From Kudoa neothunni (Eukaryota; Cnidaria), in assembly GCA_964304625.1 (NCBI GenBank), contig OZ199840.1:3906001-3970000 (forward strand): 64,000 bases of DNA, written 5' to 3'. A program made the position numbers and the translations under genes. Numbering within the stretch: the stretch's first letter is position 1; every line of letters begins with the position of its first letter. Under the pieces are notes generated by a model, which worked only from the letters and a program-made list of their open reading frames with translations, was not told the origin of the DNA and made no database searches. Of the stretch, positions 55,426 through 64,000 are shown one piece after another.

Positions 55426-57048
55426 ACACACTAATAAGCACACTTTTTATTTTATTTCACCATTCGAACCACACAAAATGTTTGATTTCAGAAAATAAAA
55501 ATTGGCAAAATCCCAACGCTAGATTCAGTTGTAAAACAACTAACATCCCGATTAGTAATCCTCATAATCCTACGAAAACGGTATTCGTTAGAGTCTGCCA
55601 TGACAATTTTTAATTAAAGCTTATGTTTGAGTAGATTTTACATTTATATCGTGTAATAAATATTTTAATTATTATTTGCACAATAAAATAAAACATTAAA
55701 TGAAGATAAGATTTGCAAATATTCAGAATGAATTTTGCAACAGTGTTTTGTACGTCTGAAACAAATAGAAGTCGGTTTCTTATCGGTTTTCCGTAAACAA
55801 CATTCAAACCTTAAAAATATTGTTAATTTATTTAATGTGTCGAGTCGTAGCGAAATAGACAAGGAGGAGCTCTTAGGATTTTGGGCTTTACGGATGTTTC
55901 TTTCCATGAATGGAACGATATAATAACTTTACTTTATTTTCAAAACCTCTCTCTTAACGCTATTATCTCCTAAGCTTTTTTATATGGAAATCGCATGTAT
56001 AAATAATCAATCTAATAAATACAAAAACACCATCATAGGTCGTCATTGTCGATTGTGGATTGACCCAATTCTCAATGTTTTCACTCTCGTCAGATTCTTA
56101 CGATATATCAGTTGTAAAGTATCCATAATCATTTGAACGATTGTCGGTGAAATCCATCTCCATTCTCGCAACGATAAAATCAAAACAAGGAAGTCACGTG
56201 ACAACTGGTGGAGGTGATAACTGTATAACCACAAATTTAGCTGTCAGATAAACCTAAAATTTGATTTATGTAATAATAATTGTTTTAGCTATCAATCGGT
56301 ATGAAAAAAATTCATTGGATGTATTCTTGTTATATCTTTGATTTTATATTTTTAGTCGTAGTATTTTAAATTCAAATATTTGTCCTCTTTTTAGAAGGTT
56401 AAAAAAAACTTGTATCCCACGAAGTGAAAACAAATCACGCATACAACCAACAACGTCCTTCTTGTTGAGCTACAAATTTATCCAAACTCATTAGAGGTTT
56501 AAACTCCTTCCATTAAGTTCATTTTGTATGGCTGAGCCCATAACAAATCCGGTACATTTTAATCCTAAATGATATTTACGCCAGCGCGATAAGAATTTTT
56601 AATTCAAGCCATTCATAGTTACAAGCAGTTTACAGATTTAATTTTCTAGAATATGCCGTATTTTATTTTTGACACTTAAAATTAAGCAACTGCCTGGAAA
56701 TAATTAAATATAGCGAACTGCAGAAAATAACCTGAACTAGTACCCTGTAAAAAGGAAACGCGAGGATTAAAAATAATGACCGCGCTGGTGTAGACGGACT
56801 TTAAAATTAAATTTGTGCGGTTCTTTAACGACAAATTTGAAATACATAGTATATTATCAGATATAATTCAGTATCTTAATCGATTTAAATTCATTATTAT
56901 TCTCAGTTTACATCATTATCATATGCAGTCATTCATTTGTGAGCTCATAATGATTTAAAAGTATATATTTATGTCAATAAAATAATGAAAAACGGAATTT
57001 AAACAGTATTCGGGTTGTATCGTTTTACTTCGCCGCCGTGTAACAGAA
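55426..57048. other. Gene-free spacer between S6K and Tim10
   Basis: Short open frames on both strands (for example 55735-55923 + and 56043-56234 -) show no family features I recognise. No repeats with clear ends were found. Confidence 0.5.
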
Positions 57049-57356
57049 ATGGGCTCGCTTAATGATGACTCGCTTCGAGAACTTGAAGTAAATGCAATGG
57101 TTGATCTTTACGATAGGTATTGACCTATTTTTTCTGTTTTATCTGAAAATAAATATTTCGTAGAATAAAAAACAACTGTATGGACAAATGTTTGCAGTCC
57201 AATATATCCGATCCTGGTTTGTCCACTGGGGAAAGCGTTTGCATGAATCGATGTGTTTCCAAGTTTTTTGAAGTTCACACAATAGTGGGCGAAAAAATTC
57301 AGGAGATGACAATGGCAGAACAACAAGCTCAGATGCAAAATTCTGCTAAAAAATGA
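57049..57356 (+). CDS. Mitochondrial import chaperone Tim10, 2 exons
   Basis: Small Tim proteins form a hexamer (Tim9-Tim10) in the mitochondrial intermembrane space that escorts hydrophobic precursors to the inner or outer membrane. Exons 57049-57116 and 57164-57356 are joined over a 47-nt GTATTG...TCGTAG intron, giving 86 aa. The twin CX3C signature is clear: CMDKC and CMNRC, separated by 16 residues, forming the two disulphides of the helical hairpin. GESVCMNRCVSKFF and the following amphipathic helix match Tim10 better than Tim9. Start ATG 57049 gives the usual Tim10 N-terminal length. The intron hides the gene from plain open-frame searches. Confidence 0.93.
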
Positions 57357-59452
57357 TCCTATTCGCGCTATGATTAGGTTAGGATGCTTTATATATGAAC
57401 ATAATTGAATTTTCACAAATACTGAATTTGAGTTCATTATTATTAATCTTGTATTTTCTGCCTTTATGGTACGAAATGTATCGATAAAAAGGGAATTTGA
57501 GATAGAAGTTTTAACCTTTTTGAAAAGATTTGTGTTTGTCTGGGCGCGCTCCAAAATTGAAAATGATCTGAGGAGTTATATGTGCCGCTTCGTATACAAA
57601 TATTAATCCACATTGAATGTTCATGTATTAAATCCTCTCACTATAATTTTAAAATCAAAATATGTGTATGATTTGTTCTCCGATAGAAATGCGTTCTAAA
57701 CTAATTTTGATTCATTTTAAATTATTCCATTGTAGATTCTATTATTAACATTCTAGTACATAAAAAATGTGATTAAAAAAGGTCTCGATACTGCGTTACT
57801 TGATGTTTTGTAATTGATTGATTTTCTTGAAGGAATTATTTAATTTAGTTATCAAAGTACCTCTTTTGTTAGTAATCACGCGAGTGAATCTAAACCAGGT
57901 GTTGGCGACCAGGGTGGGATACCTGGTCTGATGGTCATGCCAAATTAGAAGGTGGGTCACAATGTATATAAATTGTTTAGCTGTAAAAAATTGTTCAAAA
58001 TACAATTTAAAAATGACTTAGTAAATTTGTATTTTGTTACGAAAAGTCAATTCTTTTATTACAACGCGAAATAAAAAAACGAACGTTTGACATTATTACG
58101 AGGAAATGGCTTGTTTTTGTATAATTGTTTATATAAAAATTTACCTAATTTTATTTATATTAAATATAATATTTTCTATACTTAAATGATTTTTTTAATC
58201 GTAAAGAACACGAATTAAATGTTTCCATTCATCATAATAAAACTAATATCATAAAATCGGTATAAATAAGAAATTTGTTTCGAGAAATATTTTCATTTTG
58301 GTTTTTACATATTTATATTTAAAAGGACGTTGATAATATTTAACTAACCTCCATTCAATTTGCTATTAAATTTCTTTATGTGAGGAAAAGATAGATTATA
58401 AAGGTAGAGAAAATTATATAAGTACTGTCTAAAAAAAATTTAGCTTATTACTTTTCCCCTTGCGGACCGGACGGGCATATTTGGGGAGCTAAAGTTGGTC
58501 TGCGGATTGGTCGCCGCTATAATATATGAAATGAATTTCATATTTCATTTTTCGGAAACTACCCACAGATTGTTATTGGCCAACGCATCACGAAGAAGCT
58601 GAGATAATTACATTTCCAACTAATATTTACATGAAAGTTTACGAAACAAAAAAATCGTCTAATTAGTTTGGGATATTTTTCACGTGTTGATATTGAACCA
58701 TTGGGGTTCTCACACCTTTCGGTGGGAAGTCCCGAATTAGGCTATAAAACAATCATTTGTTGTATTATTGCATGCAAGAATAAATTTTAATTATTTGAAA
58801 ATAAATCATTGCATTGTAAAAAATTTTTCAAGTTGTTCATCGGTACTAACAACAATACCATGGGAGGTAATTGGACCCCACATTTAAGATTAAGTTTTCC
58901 AAAATCGGCCAATAATTTTTTGTGTTCTGCCTCAATCCTCAGTTCTGTAAAATCATATGTGCTTCAAAACTAAAGTTAATTAGAATTGACTAACACATTA
59001 AAATTTGTTACAAATATGTTATATGTTATTTGCTGTAATTAAAAGTAGTTAAATCTCATATCTCTTCAATGATTAAACCTCTATCTTTCATTATACCGCA
59101 AGTATAACGTACGGAATTATTTCATACAATTTTCTTAGTCTATAACTTAAGTTGGTGTTCATAACGGAAAATTTAGTTGAAAACAACCCTCGAGCCAATT
59201 TCATAACTAATGTAAAATTTTTGAAGATATGAAAGGAGTAAAGTTGTTCGTGAGACTATATCAGTTATGTATTGCTTGGATTTATATTTATCAGGGCGGT
59301 GATTTTCAACCAGTGATCTGCGGATCTTTGGGGTTCCCGCAACGGTCGTCTAGCAGCAAGGGATGTCAACGGGCCTTTTCAAATTTACCCCCCTCGGTCT
59401 CCTGAAAAAATCAAAATTTACCCCCTTAACTTGGAAGCCAAAATTCGTGTCT
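57357..59452. other. Gene-free repeat-rich spacer
   Basis: No supported gene. Degenerate hAT-like pieces appear near 58690-58740 (GGGGTTCTCACACC) and 59292-59330 (GGTGATTTTCAACCAGTG). Confidence 0.5.
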
Positions 59453-59980
59453 ACTTTAAGGTTTCATATTGGGTTAGTTAAGACCGGTTATTTTCATGGA
59501 AAATTCTAATTCTAAAAGGTATGTAAGCCTACATTATGACAATCTTTAATCTCAAAAACTTTTACTAACAAGCTGTCTAAAGATTTAATTTTTTGGTTTC
59601 TGCTAAATTTAATTATATCTGAACCATTTTTTTCCTCTAAGGGGCAAGGATTCATTAAAAATAGTCAAGATTGGTAGTGCTGAATATTATTTACTACGCA
59701 AATAACCACTTTAAACATTATTATTAGGCTACATTTTTAAAAAATAAACGAGGCATAAAAGAAAGAGGCTGATAGTAGCTACTAAATATTTATTTGTAAA
59801 AACATTTTAAGGATTTCTGGAAACTTATTGAGTTTAATAACCCTAAACAATATTATTTCTTAGACCTCCATAATTAGGTCACAGACCGCATCATGCAAAA
59901 ATTTCCCTGTGTAATTTTGATGGCACTTAATTTGTCCCTTGTCATTTAAATTTACCCTAGATTGAGAACCCCTAGTCTAG
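59453..59980 (+). repeat. Interspersed repeat, copy 2 (hAT-like end)
   Basis: Alignable by eye with 34036-34503 along its length, ending GATTGAGAACCCCTAGTCTAG. The hAT-like start at about 59292 may be the left end of the same element, making it about 0.68 kb. No coding capacity. Confidence 0.65.
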
Positions 59981-60022
59981 AGAATCTGTAGTACCAACAA
60001 AATAATTAAAATAAGAGTAGGT

Positions 60023-60718
60023 ATCTATTTCAGTGTTTTCCAACCTTTTTTCTATCGCGCCCACCTTTTTCAAATGTATTGATTTTTTAACTTAAACTGC
60101 TTATAATTTTGAATTAAGTTTCATGCCACATTAAAATTAGAAAACGACAAATATATATTTCTTTTTCATTAGAATTAAAATATATTCGATCAGATCTAAT
60201 TTAATTCATAGATGGACTTTAAAAATTAACATTTTTACTTCTTCATTCAGCCAAAAACCGCGTTAAGTGAAACTTGTGGGAATCCAACCCACATTAGGCA
60301 TAACTTTCTGTATTAGGGACTTATAAACCGAAATTAAATATTAATATTGAAAATTAATCAATATTGTTTTTGATAGGTCAAAAAGAGGGGATCACGGTTA
60401 TAAATGTGACAACATTTGAATTATAATCATTCCGATTCTATTGAGCAAAAACCATGTTAAACGTTATGTTTTATATAAAATAATCAATGCATTTTTATTG
60501 TTTTATTTTCATTCCCATTCGATTTAAAATAAACAAGATCAAAAACCGAAGTATTGACTTCAATGTGCGCCACACTGCCCAATTATCTCACCATTATCCA
60601 TGTCACATCAATGTCCAGGATTTTCCACGTCCTACAAGAGCAGTACGTTAAACGCTCAAAGATTTCCATGCCCACCTAAAATTTTACACGCTCACAGGTG
60701 GGAAACACTGATCTATTT
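60023..60718. mobile_element. hAT-type MITE with perfect 8-bp target duplication
   Basis: ATCTATTT occurs directly before (60023-60030) and after (60711-60718) a 680-bp element. It starts CAGTGTTTTCCAACC and ends, read inverted, CAGTGTTTCCCACCT. Terminal repeats and 8-bp duplication are classic for hAT. No transposase. Confidence 0.85.
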
Positions 60719-61721
60719 ACAAATATCTGTCGTCTAAGTCCATGGTGATGTCGAATTAATTTTAGGAATGATATATTTTAGTTTTTTTGTGAATATATAC
60801 ATTAAAAATTTTCTATAAACTTTATATTTTATTTGTTTACAATTTTCTTAATATGTATGAGTATCCGCAAGGCAATTTGAGTTTGTCAGGGATCCGTCAT
60901 TTCAAAAAGGTTGGAAACCACAGGATCAAGGCTTTGTAGTCTTTCTTTTGTTCTAAGATCTACTATTATATGATAACATGGACCTTTAGGAATAAGATCA
61001 CCCCAAAGACCATATTATATCAACCATCATCAGAATTTCCAAAATCATCAAATCACATCAGATGATATGATCGGATTAATTCTCATAAATACCATATTAC
61101 TTGAATCAAAATTTCTACATTGAAATTCTCGTGTGTTTCTTACAAATCATCTGAAAAACAAGCATTCCTGCTATAATCAATAAAAATTGTTTCGGATTCC
61201 TCAATCAAATTACAAAATAATCAATAATTCAGGAGATGTCATAACATTTAAGATGACTTCCATATGTATTTATAAAATACAATTTAATTACTTGCATATT
61301 TATTGATAAAATATAAGTTATAATATTTTAAAATAATTATTTGAGATATAAAATGGCACCACACAAAATTAAAGGTCAATCCTTATCCTGGTAAGGATAT
61401 TAACAAAAATGCAATGAATTCAAACACATTCATAATTTTTAACCAATAAAACTAAATTCGAACTAGTATGCTTAAAATAACAAATTAGATGCTTAAGTTA
61501 ACCCATGTGGCGTTTAAAAAGTAAACTTTCCTCTTAGAAACTCTAAGAATCATTTCAAGTCTCAAGCATCAGCATAGGTGTCATCAACAAAATCAAATGC
61601 TGGCGGTAAACTTAAGTGAATGCTTATTGTTTGCCAGAAAGGGGCATCTCAAAGTAAACAGACGATAACGATAAAAGAATCGGTTAATATGGATAGGATA
61701 GAATATAATAATTAGGAGTAA
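60719..61721. other. Spacer downstream of the LAMP-like gene
   Basis: No gene supported. A further hAT-like end (GGTTGGAAACCACAGG) lies near 60909. The 3' UTR of the LAMP-like gene is expected near its right edge. Confidence 0.5.
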
Positions 61722-62629
61722 TTAGTTGTTGTTGACAAGAGGGTCGTATTCGGCGCGACGTCCACGTTTCTTGATAACAATCAACACAATCAATATGATC
61801 AACAAAAGGGAAGCGAGTGATGCACCAACAGCAATTGGTATAACCATACTTTTTTGTTCGATGGGGGGAGCGGTGCAGTTGTAATCTATAGTGGAAAAGA
61901 AGCAAGTATAGAAACAGCGCAAACCAACTAAAAACAGAAGCAGACTACCTTTTGGAGTTTCAATAGAAGTGGAATTAACCCGGAAGAAGACATTTTTGAT
62001 ATCAAGTGATACATAGTGATTGAACTTGTCAACCTCATAGTCTTCCAGTGTTGAGTTTTGAGGGAATAATTGAAAGTCTTATCGCACGTATAAGAGGCGA
62101 ATCCAGTAGGAAGGGTAATATCCTTGATATCGAAAGAGAGTTTTGGTGGCAATGAGGGTTTGACAACAGCAGGATCAGTTTCGTTAATCTTCTTCACTTC
62201 AACTTCAATTTTTGAAACCATTACCGCACTGGCATTTTTAACGTCTTTTCCTCCCTTGGTGAAATGTATAGATAGCATGTTCTCTTTGGAATCAACCACA
62301 ACCAAACCATCTTTTGATTTATTCATACAATGGGAAGATGCCTTTACCAACTTAGCGTCAGAACCGAAATCGACGGTGTAGGCTTTCTAAATCAGTGACA
62401 CAGTTACACCCATCAACACACAACACACCACATATTTGTAGGAGGCACTTACGATCTTGGTATCAGCTTTAGGTGGTTTACTTTCAGGTTTCACAGTTAG
62501 TACCGCATCAGCAATTTTTACATGGGCACAAGTATTTCCCTTTTCATTCTTTAGCTCGACTTCGAAAGTAAAAACAGTAATTGGGTAGAAAATTCCCAGA
62601 AAAAAAATTATGTAACCGAACGACCTCAT
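61722..62629 (-). CDS. LAMP-like lysosomal membrane glycoprotein, 3 exons, one apparent frameshift
   Basis: LAMP proteins line the lysosomal membrane with a glycosylated lumenal domain and a short cytosolic sorting tail. Exons: 62453-62629 (signal peptide MRSFGYIIFFLGIFYPITVF, then lumenal), 61949-62386, and 61722-61885, with introns of 66 and 63 nt. The last exon has an 18-20 residue hydrophobic helix (IPIAVGASLASLLLIILIVL), a basic KKRGRR and the tail AEYDPLVNNN, where YDPL is a YxxPhi lysosomal sorting signal. Cysteines (TCAHV, SHCMN, YTCDK, YNCTA) and NxS/T sites fit a lumenal domain. The exon lengths sum to 779 nt, one base short of a frame: the frame up to YTCDKT must move by one base near 62070-62085 to continue into EDYEVDKFNHY and the TM exon. 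This could be an assembly error, a recent mutation or a programmed shift. Confidence 0.72.
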
Positions 62630-64000
62630 TAGAATTAACAAAGTGACGACAACAACACGCACTAATAAATCGCTTAGATTACCCTGATAAAATCCCAAAC
62701 TAACGACAATCTAATCCTTTGGTATTAATCTTCGTGCATATATTGCACTGTACACATTAAAAAAGTTGATTAATAGCTATAACTTGGAGAAACTATTTTA
62801 ATTGTGTAATGTCAATAATTTAGTAGGTGTGATTTGAGCTCTGAGGTCGATTCTCAATCTTAACCAAGTCGGGCATTAATCGCATGTGAATAGTCGATTG
62901 ATAATCACCACATAAAACGCAATCGTGGAACCCTCGCCGACACATTATACATTAAACAAACAGTGTTAAACAACAGGTTATAATCGCATTAATTCAAATA
63001 TACATTTTTAACATTGAGCCATATATTTTCGAGCCTAATCGGGTGAGTACCTATTGAGAATCATCAATTGTGTACAATTGAAGCGATTTATATTCAAATT
63101 AAATCTCATTATCGCATAATCTAGTGGAATTATTACCTAATTGGTGGGGGAGTTCGTAATTTAAGTGTCTGTAACTTTTTAAGGTGCAGTCTCAAGTGAT
63201 AATAATTAATTGTTGACAATTGTGTTGTCCATGTTTTTAGTGGTTCATGGTAATTTCATCGGTGTTCACGCTTGTGTGTTAAAATAATAGATATGAGCCG
63301 ATTAAACAACAATAATATTCCTTATTCGTATATTTATACTCATTCAAATTGGCTTAGATTAAGACTATTACTCAATTTATAAGGATATTAGTATTTTTAT
63401 TTATAAATTTGGGCGATAATATTTTTTTTCACCGTGCTACGTCCACAAATGATTCGTCTGTGTAATATACAGCATAATCAGCCTGATATTAATCCTATTA
63501 GAAAATGTCTCTATTGTACGCCGCTGTTATCAATATTATCCTAATTAAGCAATTTTGTGGCTACTCCGGGGATTTGTTAGGTCTCTCTTTGCCTAATTAT
63601 TTTCAATATCGACATTGGCCAGTCACATGGATCATTGAGTACATAAAATCACTCGACTATTTGGAATATTTTCTTGCATTTAATCATACATTCAATAATT
63701 TCGCGATATTGCGTATTATTTTGGGACGATGGAAAAATTGCGCATGATTAGCTTAAATTTAGACAGTGTCTATTGCAAAAGCTGGGAATATCTACTAAAA
63801 TAACGTTTGTATCAAAATTTTAATTTCAAAAACACATATTACAATAAATGAACTATTATTAAATAAATTACTTAACCTTCTACCTCTAAATTGGCCATGT
63901 GTACATTGTTTAATAATTGTCTTCTATAAACTCACATTTAAGTTAATGTATAAGTGGTTTTCAAAGCTTGTTGTGTTAATTTTATGTAACAAGAAGTATC
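62630..64000. other. Gene-free flank upstream of the LAMP-like gene
   Basis: Presumed promoter side of the LAMP-like gene. An ATG-started 80-codon open frame at 63505-63747 (+) has no recognisable family and normal AT-rich composition; it is not supported as a gene. Confidence 0.45.

Noticed and set aside
57108-57554. Minus-strand 148-codon open frame
   Set aside because: It lies over the second Tim10 exon on the other strand and has no recognisable features.
63505-63747. 80-codon ATG-started open frame near the right edge
   Set aside because: No family features; length is within chance for this many bases.

Overview
This window looks like nuclear DNA of a small, fast-evolving animal. It is very AT-rich, its genes are split by spliceosomal introns mostly 45-75 nt long (GT...AG), and it carries animal families: a filamin with paired calponin-homology domains, an XBP1-type bZIP factor, p70 S6 kinase, a LAMP-like lysosomal protein, Tim10, class I aldolase and a mitochondrial-type FolD enzyme. 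The combination of compact introns, divergent proteins and a dense mix of transposons would suit a parasitic lineage such as myxozoans or orthonectids. That placement is inference; nothing in the sequence names the organism.

Layout. 1-1.3 kb: the last exon of an unknown + strand gene, then a methylene-THF dehydrogenase/cyclohydrolase. 2.8-13.4 kb (-): a many-exon divergent filamin. 15.6-22.4 kb (-): a large secreted-then-anchored protein (signal peptide, many fibronectin-III-like domains sharing a three-cysteine motif, one transmembrane helix), which I do not recognise. 23.1-31.5 kb: a transposon graveyard with a pogo/Tigger relic, a MULE (FLYWCH plus transposase) nested in an old Merlin element, a younger Merlin with 29-bp perfect TIRs, and a piggyBac relic. 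32.5-33.6 kb (+): an XBP1-like gene with two overlapping reading frames, consistent with IRE1-type frame-switch splicing. 35.6-39.8 kb (-): a structurally complete Ty3/gypsy element with identical 117-bp LTRs and a 5-bp target duplication. 41.9-43.1 kb (+): aldolase. 47.2-55.3 kb (+): S6 kinase in 13 exons with one 6-kb intron full of nonautonomous elements. 57.0-57.4 kb (+): Tim10. 60.0-60.7 kb: a hAT-type MITE with a perfect 8-bp duplication. 61.7-62.6 kb (-): a LAMP-like gene with one apparent frameshift.

The host genes are not an operon or pathway. They cover one-carbon metabolism, cytoskeleton, cell surface, unfolded-protein response, glycolysis, growth signalling, mitochondrial import and the lysosome. 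The most interesting items are the XBP1-like dual-coding gene, the cysteine-patterned surface protein, and the contrast between about 50-nt introns and the single 6-kb TE-filled intron in S6K.

Exon joins were made by hand from splice signals, reading frame and family similarity, with no transcript support. Start codons were checked for ATG where stated; several long open frames in this window begin only at TTG and were re-anchored.
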